Below are positions 1 to 8,097 of a DNA stretch of 64,000 nt, one piece after another (the stretch's first letter is position 1; every line of letters starts with the position of its first letter). The notes under the pieces are model-generated. The model made no database searches. It saw nothing but the letters and a program-made list of their open reading frames with translations, and was not told where the DNA came from. Both the position numbers and the translations under genes were made by a program. Source of the DNA: Saccharothrix sp. HUAS TT1 (GTDB lineage: Bacteria > Actinomycetota > Actinomycetes > Mycobacteriales > Pseudonocardiaceae); contig NZ_CP160453.1 in the NCBI RefSeq assembly GCF_040744945.1, forward strand, positions 248,001 through 312,000, written 5' to 3'.

Positions 1-163
1 GACGGCGTCACCAGTGCGCTCGAACGGCGTTGAAACTCTACTCTCGGTACCATTCGATTAGACTGATCGGGCGATAAATCGGACATCTCGCGTAAGCGAT
101 CGGCTTGTCGCGCTTTCCATCTGCGTGGGGTCTGCCGGGCCCCGGTGGACTGGAGGATCGACG

Positions 164-646
164 GTGCAGATCGACACAGCGGCGTACCAGCGCGTGCTCG
201 GTGATGAGCTCCGCAGCCTTCGCAAGCAGCGCGGATGGACCCGCAAGGAGCTCAACCGCCGGCTGCAGAGCGAGATCTCGCTGCAAACGCTGGCCACCTA
301 CGAACTGGGCACCCGCCAGTGCTCGGTGGTCCGCTTGGTGGAGATCTGCGTCGCCCTGGGAGTGCCGGCGCACCAGGTGCTGGCGCGGGTGCACGAACGG
401 GTGTTCGGTGACGCACCGGCCGGGCACCTCGCGGTCGACCTGGCCACGGTCGTCGCCGACACGCGACCGCAACTGCTGCCGCTGCGCCGCTGGGCGCAGG
501 GCAAGCTCGCGCACCTCGTCCCCGGCCAGCCGCCCGAGGTGCACCTCGACCTGCCCGCGCTGGAGTACATGGCGCAGTTGTGCCAGCTCAGCACGGTGGA
601 CCTGATCCGGACCCTGCGGGAGCTGGACAACCAGCGTCCCCGGTAG
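164..646 (+). CDS. BldD-like XRE-family transcriptional regulator
   Basis: A 160-residue DNA-binding protein. Residues about 11-67 form an XRE helix-turn-helix (GDELRSLRKQRGW, then a recognition-helix region ending YELGTRQ). Residues about 85-155 form a second small domain with the spacing of leucine, proline-leucine and ALEYMA segments seen in BldD-type developmental regulators. The arginine/aspartate signature that BldD uses to bind cyclic-di-GMP is not visible, so ligand control is doubtful. The GTG at 164 is chosen because TGGAGGA lies 6-7 bases upstream; an in-frame GTG at 125 lacks such a site. It is followed 44 bp later by murT. Whether it controls murT-gatD is inference. Confidence 0.75.
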   Translation: MQIDTAAYQRVLGDELRSLRKQRGWTRKELNRRLQSEISLQTLATYELGTRQCSVVRLVEICVALGVPAHQVLARVHERVFGDAPAGHLAVDLATVVADTRPQLLPLRRWAQGKLAHLVPGQPPEVHLDLPALEYMAQLCQLSTVDLIRTLRELDNQRPR

Positions 647-689
647 CATCGGGGTCCTCCCCCCTCCCCTGACGGACGCAGGAAGTCGC

Positions 690-1940
690 TTGCCGAACAC
701 TCCAGGTGCAGACCCAGGCCGCCTGCCGCTGCGCACCGCAGCCGCCGTGCGACTGGGCAACATGAGTTCGAAGCTGTCGCAGAAGATGGGTCTGGGCGCC
801 GGTGGCATGATCGGCGGCCGGGTCGCGCTCCGCCTCGACCCGCAGGCGCTGGCGCACTTGACGTCCGGCCGCTCGGTCGCCCTGGTGACCGGGACCAACG
901 GCAAGACCACCAGCACGATGATGCTCAGTCGCGCCGTGTCGTTCCTGGGCGAGGTCGCCACCAACCACGGCGGCGCGAACATGCCCGACGGGCACGTGAC
1001 CGCGCTGTCCAAGCAGCCCGACGCGCCGTACGCGGTGCTGGAGGTCGACGAGGGGTACTTCCCCGAGGTCGTGCGGGCCGCGTCGCCCGCCGTGGCGGTG
1101 CTGCTCAACCTCAGCCGCGACCAGCTCGACCGGGTCGGCGAGGTGCGCACCATCGAGCGGTCGCTGCGCACGGCGCTCGGGTCGGTGACCGGGGTCGTGG
1201 TGGCCAACTGCGACGACATCATGGTCACGTCCGCGGCCCGCGACTGCGCCGACGTGGTGTGGGTCGCCACCGGGACGGGCTGGCACAACGACGCCGCCTC
1301 GTGCCCGCGCTGCGGCGACCCGATCCGCTGGGAGGGCGAGCACTGGCACTGCACCGGGTGCGACCTGGCCCGGCCGCGCCCGCAGTGGGTGACCGGCGAC
1401 GGATACCTGGTCGCGCCCAACGGCGTGAAGGTCGAGCTGGCGCTGCGGCTGCCGGGCAAGTTCAACCAGGCCAACGCCGTGATGGCCACGGCCGCCGCGG
1501 TGGCGCTCGGCGTGCCCGTGGAGGAGGCCGTGCAGCGGTTGCGCGCGGTGTCCAACGTGGCCGGTCGGTACCGGACGATCCAGCGGTCCGGGCACCGGGC
1601 CCGGCTGCTGCTGTCCAAGAACCCGGCCGGGTGGAGCGAGACGCTGACCGTCGTGCGCGAGGCCGACCACCCCGCGGTGCTCGTGATCAACGCGCACGAG
1701 GCCGACGGGCGCGACCTGTCGTGGCTGTGGGACGTGCCGTTCGAGCGGCTGCGCGGGCGGCAGGTGATCGCGTCCGGTGAGCGGGCGACGGACCTGGCCG
1801 TGCGGCTGACCTACGCCGAGGTCGAGCACACGATCGTGCCGGACCCGCTGCTGGCGATCGACGCCATGCCGACCGGACCGGTCGAGGTCATCGCCAACTA
1901 CACCGCATTCCGCGACCTGAACGCGAGGGCCGCCCAGTGA
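690..1940 (+). CDS. murT: Lipid II isoglutaminyl synthase subunit MurT
   Basis: Ligase subunit of the cytoplasmic MurT/GatD complex, which amidates the alpha-carboxyl of D-glutamate in the lipid II stem peptide. The 416-residue protein has the Mur-ligase P-loop GTNGKTT at residues 68-74. A four-cysteine zinc ribbon inserted in the central domain (C205, C208, C221, C224) is a hallmark of MurT against other Mur ligases. The C-terminal DUF1727-type region follows (NPAGWSE, then VIANYTAFRDL at the end). The start is TTG at 690, with GCAGGAAG upstream. The stop overlaps the gatD start (GTGA), so the two subunits are translationally coupled. Confidence 0.95.
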   Translation: MPNTPGADPGRLPLRTAAAVRLGNMSSKLSQKMGLGAGGMIGGRVALRLDPQALAHLTSGRSVALVTGTNGKTTSTMMLSRAVSFLGEVATNHGGANMPDGHVTALSKQPDAPYAVLEVDEGYFPEVVRAASPAVAVLLNLSRDQLDRVGEVRTIERSLRTALGSVTGVVVANCDDIMVTSAARDCADVVWVATGTGWHNDAASCPRCGDPIRWEGEHWHCTGCDLARPRPQWVTGDGYLVAPNGVKVELALRLPGKFNQANAVMATAAAVALGVPVEEAVQRLRAVSNVAGRYRTIQRSGHRARLLLSKNPAGWSETLTVVREADHPAVLVINAHEADGRDLSWLWDVPFERLRGRQVIASGERATDLAVRLTYAEVEHTIVPDPLLAIDAMPTGPVEVIANYTAFRDLNARAAQ

Positions 1941-2653
1941 GCACCAGCAAGGTCCAGATCGCGCTCGTGCTGCCCGACCTGCTGGGCACGTACGGCGACT
2001 TCGGCAACGCGGTCGTGCTGGAGAAGCGGATGACGTGGCGGGGCATCTCCGCCGAGATCGTCACCATCCGGTTCGGCGAGCCGGTGCCGGAGTCGTGCGA
2101 CATCTACGTGGTCGGCGGCGGTGAGGACACGGCGCAGACGTTGGCCGTGCGGCACCTGCGCGAGCACCCGGGCATGCAGCGGGCGGCGGCGCGCGGCGCG
2201 GTGATCCTCGGCGTGTGCGCGGGCATCCAGATCTTCGGCGAGTCGTTCACCCGGGCCGACCAGGTGACCCACCCCGGTCTCGGGCTGCTCGACTCGACGT
2301 CGCACGCGGGTGGCAGCCGGGCCATCGGCGAGGTCATCGCCACCCCGGCGGACGGCCTGTTCGAGGGCCTGCTGACCGGGTTCGAGAACCACCAGGGCCG
2401 AACCGTGCTGGGCCCGTCGGCCCGGCCGCTGGCGCACGTGAAGGTGGGCACCGGCAACGACGGCTCGGTGGAGGGCGCGGTCCAGGGCCGCATCCTGTGC
2501 ACCTACCTGCACGGGCCCGTGCTGCCGCGCAACCCGCAGATCGCCGACCTGCTGATCGAGTGGGCGACGGGCGTCAAGCTGCGCCCCCTCGACCTGCCCG
2601 ACGTGACGCGCCTGCGCGCCGAGCGCGCCAAGGCCGCCGGCGTCTCCACCTGA
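1937..2653 (+). CDS. gatD: Lipid II isoglutaminyl synthase glutaminase subunit GatD
   Basis: Class I glutamine amidotransferase of 238 residues that supplies ammonia to MurT for amidation of peptidoglycan precursors. The nucleophile is C94 in GVCAGIQIFG, the same position as in Staphylococcus aureus GatD. The glutamine-site histidine lies in YLHGPVLPRNP near the end. Its GTG start overlaps the murT stop by four bases. A large inverted repeat built of 22-bp units begins five bases after the stop and probably ends the transcript. Identity is secure from the motifs and the partner gene. Confidence 0.95.
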   Translation: MSTSKVQIALVLPDLLGTYGDFGNAVVLEKRMTWRGISAEIVTIRFGEPVPESCDIYVVGGGEDTAQTLAVRHLREHPGMQRAAARGAVILGVCAGIQIFGESFTRADQVTHPGLGLLDSTSHAGGSRAIGEVIATPADGLFEGLLTGFENHQGRTVLGPSARPLAHVKVGTGNDGSVEGAVQGRILCTYLHGPVLPRNPQIADLLIEWATGVKLRPLDLPDVTRLRAERAKAAGVST

Positions 2654-2657
2654 CCGC

Positions 2658-2775
2658 GAACGCAGAACTCGGGGTACGCGAACGTTCGACTCGCGGGTCC
2701 TGAGTGTTCGACTCGCGCGAGTCGAACACTCACGTTTCGCGAGTCGAACGCTCAGGTACCCCGAGTTCTGCGTTC
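2658..2775. repeat. 22-bp-unit palindromic repeat element A (likely bidirectional terminator)
   Basis: A 118-bp element filling the gap between convergent gatD and the monooxygenase gene. Forward cores (CGCAGAACTC, CGTTCGACTC, TGTTCGACTC) start at 2661, 2683 and 2705, exactly 22 bp apart. Reverse-complement cores start at 2719, 2741 and 2763, again 22 bp apart. The outer 19 bp (2658-2676 and 2757-2775) pair perfectly, as does the inner 15 bp (2701-2715 with 2718-2732). Four more members occur in this window. A terminator role is inferred from hairpin potential and position. Confidence 0.85.
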
Positions 2776-2795
2776 GGGATGGGTGTGGTGAGCGG

Positions 2796-4283
2796 TCAGG
2801 CGGGGATTCGGGTGCGGCGGGCGCGGGTCAGGGTGTAGTCCTCGGCGCGGACGGTCTTGGTGCGCATCCAGTAGCGCCAGGTGAAGCCGGGCCAGACGGT
2901 GCGGTTGACGCCCTGGGCGTCCAGGTACCAGCTCTTGCAGCCGCCCTCGGTCCACACGCCCTTGCGCAGCTTGCGGTGCAGCTCGCGGTTGAACCGGGCC
3001 TGCACGTCCGGCCGCACGTCCAGCTCGTCGGCGTGGTGGCGGTCCAGCAGCTGCAGGCACTGGCGGACGTACCGGATCTGCGACTCGATCATGAACACCA
3101 CCGAGTTGTGCCCCAGGCCGGTGTTCGGGCCGAGCAGGAAGTACAGGTTCGGGAAGCCCGAGACGGTGATCCCGTAGTAGGTCTCGATCCCCTTCTCCCG
3201 CCACATCCCGGCCAGGTCGACCCCGCCCTTGCCGGTGATGTCCAGGTAGTCGAACGAGTCGACCACGTGGAACCCGGTGCCGTAGATGATCACGTCGACC
3301 TCGTGCTCGACGCCCGCCCGGTCGACCACGCCGTTCGCCCGCACCTCGGCGATGCCGTCGGTCACCAGCTCGACGTTCGGCCTGGTCAGCGCCGGGTAGT
3401 AGTCGTTGCTGATCAGCACCCGCTTGCAGCCCATGGTGTAGTCGGGCGTCAGCTTCGCCCGCAACGCCTCGTCCGGCACCTGGCTCCGCAGGTGCCGCTT
3501 GGCGATGTTCTGCGCGAACTCCATGATCTTCGGGTTCACCGCGAACCCCAGCGCGCTCGACTCACGCGTCCAGTACACGAAGTCCCGGTACAGCCGCTGC
3601 GTGAACGGCAGCGCGCGGAACAGCTTCTGCTCCCACGTGGTGATCCCCCGGTCCATCTTGGGCATGACCCACGGCGGCGTGCGCTGGAACAGCGTCAGCC
3701 GCCCGACCCGGTCGGCGATCCGGGGCACGAACTGGATCGCGCTCGCGCCCGTGCCGACCACCGCGACCCGCTTGCCGGTGAGGTCGTAGTCGTGGTCCCA
3801 CTCGGCGGAGTGGAACGCCTTGCCCTCGAACCGCTCGATGCCCGGCAGCACGGGGATGTTCGGGATGTGCAGCGCGCCGACGCCCGCGACCACGGACTTC
3901 GCCGTGTACGTGTCGCCGTTCTCGGTGGAGACGTGCCAGACCTTCGCGTCCTCGTCCCACCGGGCGCCGCCGACCTTGCTGTCGAACCGGATGTGCTCGC
4001 GCAGCCGGTACTTCTCGGCCACCCGCTGGAGGTAGTCCCTGATCTCCGGCTGCCGGGCGAACATCCGCGACCAGCGCGGGTTCAGCTCGAACGAGTACGA
4101 GTACATGTGGGACGGGACGTCGCAGGCGCAGCCGGGGTAGGAGTTGTCCCGCCAGGTGCCACCGAGGTCGCTCGCCTTCTCCAGCACGACGAAGTCGCGC
4201 TCCCCGGTGCGCTTCAGCTCGATCGCCATGCCCAGGCCGGCGAAGCCCGTGCCGATGACCAGGACCTTCACCTCACGGTGCAT
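2796..4283 (-). CDS. Flavin-containing (Baeyer-Villiger-type) monooxygenase
   Basis: A 495-residue FAD/NADPH enzyme that inserts oxygen into ketones or similar substrates. It has an N-terminal FAD dinucleotide fold (GTGFAG near residue 11), the type I Baeyer-Villiger fingerprint F-x-G-x3-H-x3-W-D at about residues 152-163, and a second nucleotide fold (VGTGASA) just after. The ATG at 4283 is preferred over a GTG at 4298 because GGAGGAG sits just upstream of the ATG. It is transcribed away from a TetR regulator, which is the probable local repressor. The substrate cannot be told from sequence. Confidence 0.88.
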   Translation of the reverse strand: MHREVKVLVIGTGFAGLGMAIELKRTGERDFVVLEKASDLGGTWRDNSYPGCACDVPSHMYSYSFELNPRWSRMFARQPEIRDYLQRVAEKYRLREHIRFDSKVGGARWDEDAKVWHVSTENGDTYTAKSVVAGVGALHIPNIPVLPGIERFEGKAFHSAEWDHDYDLTGKRVAVVGTGASAIQFVPRIADRVGRLTLFQRTPPWVMPKMDRGITTWEQKLFRALPFTQRLYRDFVYWTRESSALGFAVNPKIMEFAQNIAKRHLRSQVPDEALRAKLTPDYTMGCKRVLISNDYYPALTRPNVELVTDGIAEVRANGVVDRAGVEHEVDVIIYGTGFHVVDSFDYLDITGKGGVDLAGMWREKGIETYYGITVSGFPNLYFLLGPNTGLGHNSVVFMIESQIRYVRQCLQLLDRHHADELDVRPDVQARFNRELHRKLRKGVWTEGGCKSWYLDAQGVNRTVWPGFTWRYWMRTKTVRAEDYTLTRARRTRIPA

Positions 4284-4324
4284 GCCCGTCTCCTCCACGT
4301 TCGGCTGACATACCGGTCAGTAGG

Positions 4325-4337
4325 TTACTCGAAGTAA
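4325..4337. promoter_or_regulatory. Candidate TetR operator between divergent genes
   Basis: A 13-bp perfect inverted repeat, TTACT-CGA-AGTAA, in the short gap between the monooxygenase start (4283) and the TetR start (4361). The gap is otherwise AT-richer than its surroundings. Position and symmetry suggest the binding site of the adjacent TetR protein, controlling both genes. This is inference. Confidence 0.45.
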
Positions 4338-4360
4338 GTTACCTCCGGTAGTCTCGACTC

Positions 4361-4990
4361 GTGACCACCACCGAGCCGCGCCGCCGGCGGATGCCCAAGG
4401 CGCAGCGCAAGGCGCAGATGCTCGACGTCGCCGAGGTCGTCTTCGCCGAGCGCGGTTACCTGGCGGCGTCGATGGACGAGATCGCCGAACGGGTCGGGGT
4501 GTCCAAGCCGATGCTCTACGAGTACTTCGGCTCCAAGGAGGGCCTGCTCATCGGCTGCATCCACCGGGCCCGCACCGAACTGCTCGAACGCACGCAGCAG
4601 GCCGTCACGGGCGCGGACGGGCCGGAGGAGGTGCTGCGCCGCGGCCTGACGGCGTTCTTCGAGTTCATCGCCGAGCACAAGCAGTCGTGGTCCCTGCTGC
4701 GCCAGGAGGCGGCGATCACCGTGCCCTCCGCGGTCGAGGAGGTCGAGGGCATCCGGCGGCAGCAGACCGACCTGATCGCGGCCGTGATCGGGAGCTTCGA
4801 CTCCGACATCGACCCGGTGGAGGCCGAGGCGTTCGCCGAGATCGTGGTCGGCTCGACCGAGCGGTTGGCGCTGTGGTGCGAGCGCAGGCCCGAGGTGGGG
4901 CCCGCGCTCGCGACCCGTTACGTCATGGAGGTCGTCTGGCGGGGCGTGGCCGGCAGGCTCAGCCCGGTCAGGCCCGCCGACGGCGGCTGA
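4361..4990 (+). CDS. TetR/AcrR-family transcriptional regulator
   Basis: A 209-residue ligand-responsive repressor. The N-terminal helix-turn-helix is clear (residues about 20-65, with FAERGY, MDEIAERVGVSKPMLYEYFGSKEGL). The C-terminal ligand and dimer domain is variable, as is usual for the family. The start is GTG at 4361. It is divergent to the Baeyer-Villiger-type monooxygenase, the common arrangement for a repressor of a catabolic oxygenase. Its 3' end overlaps the end of the convergent surface-protein gene by 23 bp. Confidence 0.88.
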   Translation: MTTTEPRRRRMPKAQRKAQMLDVAEVVFAERGYLAASMDEIAERVGVSKPMLYEYFGSKEGLLIGCIHRARTELLERTQQAVTGADGPEEVLRRGLTAFFEFIAEHKQSWSLLRQEAAITVPSAVEEVEGIRRQQTDLIAAVIGSFDSDIDPVEAEAFAEIVVGSTERLALWCERRPEVGPALATRYVMEVVWRGVAGRLSPVRPADGG

Positions 4991-5468
4991 CCAGCAGCAG
5001 GCCCGCGCCGGACAGCAGCAGCGCCAGCCCGCCGACCCCCACCCACAGCGGCGTGGCGCCCGTGCGGGCCAACGCCGGGCGCTCGGACCGCGGCGGCGCC
5101 TTCGGCACGACGGCGGCGCTCGTGCCGAGCACGCCGGACGTGGTGGCGGTGGCCGACGTGCCGGCGACGTCCGTGGTCGTGGTCGTCGCGGAGGTCGCGG
5201 ACGTGCCCGCCACGTCGGTCGTCGTCGTGGTCGCCTGGGTCGACGTGCCCGCCGACGTGGTCGTGGGCGACACGTCGGTCGTGGTGTGGCAAGGCGGGTC
5301 GCCGCGCTCCTGCCGGTCCTCCTCCTCGCACACGTCACCCCTGGGCGTCTGCTCGCTCCACCCGCCCGGCACGTCGGGCGCCGGCCACGGCGAGTCGGCC
5401 AGCGCGACCCCCGGTGTGGCCAGCAGCCCCAGCGCCAGGCACACCGCAACGGTCGTTCGACGGCTCAT
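4968..5468 (-). CDS. Secreted surface protein with Thr-rich repeats and LARTG sorting signal
   Basis: A 166-residue protein with a cleavable signal peptide (MSRRTTVAVCLALG up to VALA) and a low-complexity Thr/Ser/Ala/Val region. That region contains a near-exact tandem copy of a TTTTTDVAGTSAT block. A typical sortase signal follows: LARTG at about 133-137, a hydrophobic stretch, then SRRRRA. The family is unknown; it is probably cell-wall anchored by a class E-like sortase, since LARTG/LAxTG variants are used by actinobacteria. The ATG at 5468 has GGAGGACC upstream. Upstream in-frame codons lack a ribosome site. Confidence 0.75.
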   Translation of the reverse strand: MSRRTTVAVCLALGLLATPGVALADSPWPAPDVPGGWSEQTPRGDVCEEEDRQERGDPPCHTTTDVSPTTTSAGTSTQATTTTTDVAGTSATSATTTTTDVAGTSATATTSGVLGTSAAVVPKAPPRSERPALARTGATPLWVGVGGLALLLSGAGLLLVSRRRRA

Positions 5469-5679
5469 CAGGTCCTCCCGGACTAACTGCGTTGGTCTGA
5501 ACGGCCTATCGAACACCCAGCGCTCCGCGTTACCGAACGCGCACCCTCCGTGGCAGCCGAGAGGTAAGCCATTCGAGTGGAGAAGACCGCCCGACAGCCG
5601 CACCCGATAGCCGGGACCACGAGCTGATCACGATAGAACCAGGTCAGATGGGAGCAAGACGTCCGACGGAAGGCCGATC

Positions 5680-5940
5680 ATGATCACTCTGCCCATCACC
5701 GCGAACTACCGGCGCGCAGGCGACGACTGGGAGGTGACGGTGCGCGCCGACGGTCAGGAGCTCGACGCCACCGCGCCCGGCCTCATCGCGGCCAGGCTGG
5801 CGGCCGACCAGCTGGTGGACGAGATCGCGGCCGGGTTCGCCAAGCGGGCCGTCGTGCACATGCTGGACGGCGACGCGTTCGCGTTCTCGGTGGCGTACCT
5901 GCACACCCGCGCGGGCCTGGCGCCGCCGGCAAGGGGGTGA
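5680..5940 (+). CDS. Small hypothetical protein
   Basis: An 86-residue acidic/hydrophobic protein that I do not recognise. It has an alternating beta-rich first half (ITANYRRAGDDWEVTVRADG) and a helical middle (GLIAARLAADQLVDEIA), then VVHMLDGDAFAFSVAYL. The layout recalls HicB-like or small DUF1902-like folds, but no diagnostic residue is visible and no toxin partner is adjacent. The ATG at 5680 is in a good context. It stands alone between a divergent surface-protein gene and a TetR gene on the same strand. Confidence 0.6.
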   Translation: MITLPITANYRRAGDDWEVTVRADGQELDATAPGLIAARLAADQLVDEIAAGFAKRAVVHMLDGDAFAFSVAYLHTRAGLAPPARG

Positions 5941-6035
5941 ACCCGAAGCCGCGCCACGCGTGAGCCGGCTTCCGGAGCCTGCGTTCGGCGTGCCGCGGCC
6001 TAGGATGTCCGGCCAAAGGCGACAGGAGCGCAGAG

Positions 6036-6650
6036 ATGGCCACACCGGTGTTCAGCGGGGCGACTCGGACCCCGCAACGAGGTAGACCGAGAGACGCCAG
6101 CCGGGACGACGCGTTGCGGCAAGCCGCGCTGGAGGTGATGGCCGAAGTCGGGTACCGCGCGCTGACGATGGACGCCGTCGCGGCGCGCGCCCGGGCCGGC
6201 AAGGCGACCATCTACCGGCGGTGGGAGTCCAAGCTGGACCTGGTGATCGACACGTGCACCCAGTTGGCGCAGCGCAACCTGGCCGAGCCGGACACCGGCA
6301 CGCTGGCGGGCGACCTGCGCGAGTTCCTGAGCGCGTTCGCCGCGTTCCTGTCCGGCCCGATCGGCAAGGCCGCGCAGGCGCTGGTCGGCGAACTGCCGCA
6401 CGAGCCCGAGCTGGCCACGGCGTTCCGCGACACGTTCCTCATCGCCCAGCGCAACGTGCTGCGCCACATCCTGGACCGCGCCGACGAACGCGGCGAGCTG
6501 CGGCCGGACGCGCCGCGCGGCATGGCGGTGGAGATCGCCGGCGCGGCCCTCATCTACCGGTTGATGCTCACCGGTGACCCCTTGGACCTCGCCTTCGTCG
6601 ACCGCGTGGTCGACCAGGTGCTGATGCCCCTCGTCGCCGAGGGGCAGTAG
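6036..6650 (+). CDS. TetR/AcrR-family transcriptional regulator
   Basis: A 204-residue regulator. The helix-turn-helix lies at about residues 25-70 (LEVMAEVGYRALTMDAVAA, then KATIYRRWESK), followed by an all-helical C-terminal domain of the type common in AcrR/TetR C11-like regulators. The ATG at 6036 follows an AGGAG site. No divergent target gene is adjacent, so its regulon is not indicated by context. Its closest neighbours are a small hypothetical gene upstream and a convergent DUF3618 gene downstream. Confidence 0.87.
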   Translation: MATPVFSGATRTPQRGRPRDASRDDALRQAALEVMAEVGYRALTMDAVAARARAGKATIYRRWESKLDLVIDTCTQLAQRNLAEPDTGTLAGDLREFLSAFAAFLSGPIGKAAQALVGELPHEPELATAFRDTFLIAQRNVLRHILDRADERGELRPDAPRGMAVEIAGAALIYRLMLTGDPLDLAFVDRVVDQVLMPLVAEGQ

Positions 6651-6669
6651 CGCACCTCCGGCTCCGCGG

Positions 6670-6891
6670 TCAGCGGAACAGCTTGCGCAGCAAGGCGAAC
6701 CCGACGAGCACGGCCACCGCGATCAGCGAGTACCGGATCTTGGGTTCGTCGAGCTTCGCGCGCACGCTCTCCTTGCCGGACTCGACGAAGCGCTGGGGGT
6801 TCGCCCTGGTCCCCAGCTCGTCCAGGGTCGCCGCCAGCGCGTTGCGAGCCTGCTCGATCTCGCGCTGGATGGTGTCGGGGTCGCGGGCCAC
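6670..6891 (-). CDS. DUF3618 single-pass membrane protein
   Basis: A 73-residue protein of the DUF3618 family. The conserved N-terminal segment (DPDTIQREIEQARNALAATL, DELG) is followed by a basic stretch and one transmembrane helix (LIAVAVLVGFALLRKLF). Family members are found in actinobacterial envelopes, often with phage-holin or DUF1490-like membrane proteins; their function is not established. The start is GTG at 6891, directly preceded by AGGAGGAATT, a strong ribosome site that rules out longer versions running into the tRNA region. Confidence 0.82.
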   Translation of the reverse strand: MARDPDTIQREIEQARNALAATLDELGTRANPQRFVESGKESVRAKLDEPKIRYSLIAVAVLVGFALLRKLFR

Positions 6892-7021
6892 AATTCCTCC
6901 TAGCTGCGGTCTGACCTCAACCGTAGTGGAGGGAGGTCGGCCGGGCGGGCCCAACCCGGCGACGGGTGCGGTGTCCCTCGACACCGGGCCGCCGCACCCT
7001 GCCGATAAGCTGACCCACGCC

Positions 7022-7095
7022 GGGCTCGTAGCCCAATTGGCAGAGGCACACGGTTTAGGTCCGTGCCAGTGAGAGTTCGAGTCTCTCCGAGCCCA
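7022..7095 (+). tRNA. tRNA-Leu-like, anticodon UAG, short variable loop
   Basis: A 74-nt cloverleaf. The acceptor stem GGGCTCG pairs with CGAGCCC and the discriminator is A (no encoded CCA). The D arm is GCC/GGC, the anticodon stem CACGG/CCGTG with loop TTTAGGT (anticodon UAG, reading CUA/CUN), the variable region is only CCAGT, and the T arm is GAGAG-TTCGAGT-CTCTC. All stems are perfect. Ordinary bacterial tRNA-Leu has a long class II variable arm, which is absent here, so the amino acid actually charged is uncertain. Confidence 0.85.
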
Positions 7096-7135
7096 CGTCA
7101 CCGGCGGTCCCTCGGCGGCGTCCGCCGAGGGTCGC

Positions 7136-8086
7136 TCAACCCGTGTAGCGCAGGACTTCGAGCATCGACTGCGGGTCGACCGCGGCCGGGTCCGGCTCCT
7201 CGCAGGCGGCCAGGGCGGCGCGGGTCGCGTCGACGTCCAGGCCCGCGCCGATGAGCACCAGCTCGGTGCGGCGCGGTCCCGGCCAGGCCGAGCGCTCGAA
7301 CCGCAGGAACGCGCCGACGGTGTGCAGGCCGAACCGCTGCCGGTGGCCGGGCACGTCGAACCGGACGAAGCCCTTGATCCGGTACAGCCCCTCGGGGCGG
7401 GCGTCGAGGAACGCCATGAGCCGCACCGGGTCCATCGCGCCGCCGGTGAACTCGACGCTGTCGTAGCGCACGTGGTCGTGCTCTTCCTCCACCAGGTCCT
7501 CGAAGGACAGCTGGCCGTGCCGCTCGCGCGGCCGCGGGTCGAACAGCAGCGCCGGGTCCACCGCGCCGAACGTCGACCGCACCACGGGCACGCCGGGCTT
7601 GAGCCGGTCGACCTCCTCGACCAGCGCCGACGCGTCGGCCACCCGGTCGACCTTGTTCAGCACCACCAGGTCCGCCACCCGCAGGTGCCGGGCCAGGTCG
7701 TCGGGGAACTCGGCGGCGTCGACCAGCAGCACGAGGCCGCCGTAGGTCAGGCGCGGGTTCTCGCTCGCCAGCACCATGCGCGCCATGGCCTGCGGCTCGG
7801 CCAGGCCGCTGGCCTCGATCACGATCACGTCGACCAGCGGGGCGAGCTTGGCGAGCATGGCGTCGAGCTCGCTGACGTCGATCGCGCAGCACAGGCAGCC
7901 GTTGCTCAGCGAGACGGTGGAGTCGACCTGGCCGGCCACGCTCATCGCGTCGACGCCGATGGCGCCGAAGTCGTTGACCACGACGCCGACCCTGGTGCCG
8001 CGACTGCCGGCCAGCAGGTGGTTGAGCAGCGTGGTCTTGCCGGAGCCGAGGAACCCCGCCACCACGATCACCGGGATCCGCTTCAC
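7136..8086 (-). CDS. COG0523/CobW-family GTPase (metal chaperone)
   Basis: A 316-residue G3E-type GTPase that is thought to deliver or insert metals into client proteins. It has the P-loop GFLGSGKTT (residues 11-19), the C-L-C-C metal-binding motif that defines the family (C64, C66, C67), the guanine-binding NKVD at 144-147, and a C-terminal CobW_C domain with an EEEHDHVRYDSVEF acidic-His segment. The GTG at 8086 lies 11 bases after the stop of an upstream TetR gene, so the two are likely co-transcribed. No Zur-type box or duplicated metalloenzyme is visible nearby, so the metal is not indicated. Confidence 0.88.
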   Translation of the reverse strand: MKRIPVIVVAGFLGSGKTTLLNHLLAGSRGTRVGVVVNDFGAIGVDAMSVAGQVDSTVSLSNGCLCCAIDVSELDAMLAKLAPLVDVIVIEASGLAEPQAMARMVLASENPRLTYGGLVLLVDAAEFPDDLARHLRVADLVVLNKVDRVADASALVEEVDRLKPGVPVVRSTFGAVDPALLFDPRPRERHGQLSFEDLVEEEHDHVRYDSVEFTGGAMDPVRLMAFLDARPEGLYRIKGFVRFDVPGHRQRFGLHTVGAFLRFERSAWPGPRRTELVLIGAGLDVDATRAALAACEEPDPAAVDPQSMLEVLRYTG

Positions 8087-8097
8087 GCCGAGCGATC

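Noticed and set aside
7022..7095. tRNA gene as an attachment site for an integrated element
   Set aside because: No integrase, excisionase or direct repeat of the tRNA 3' end could be found on either side.
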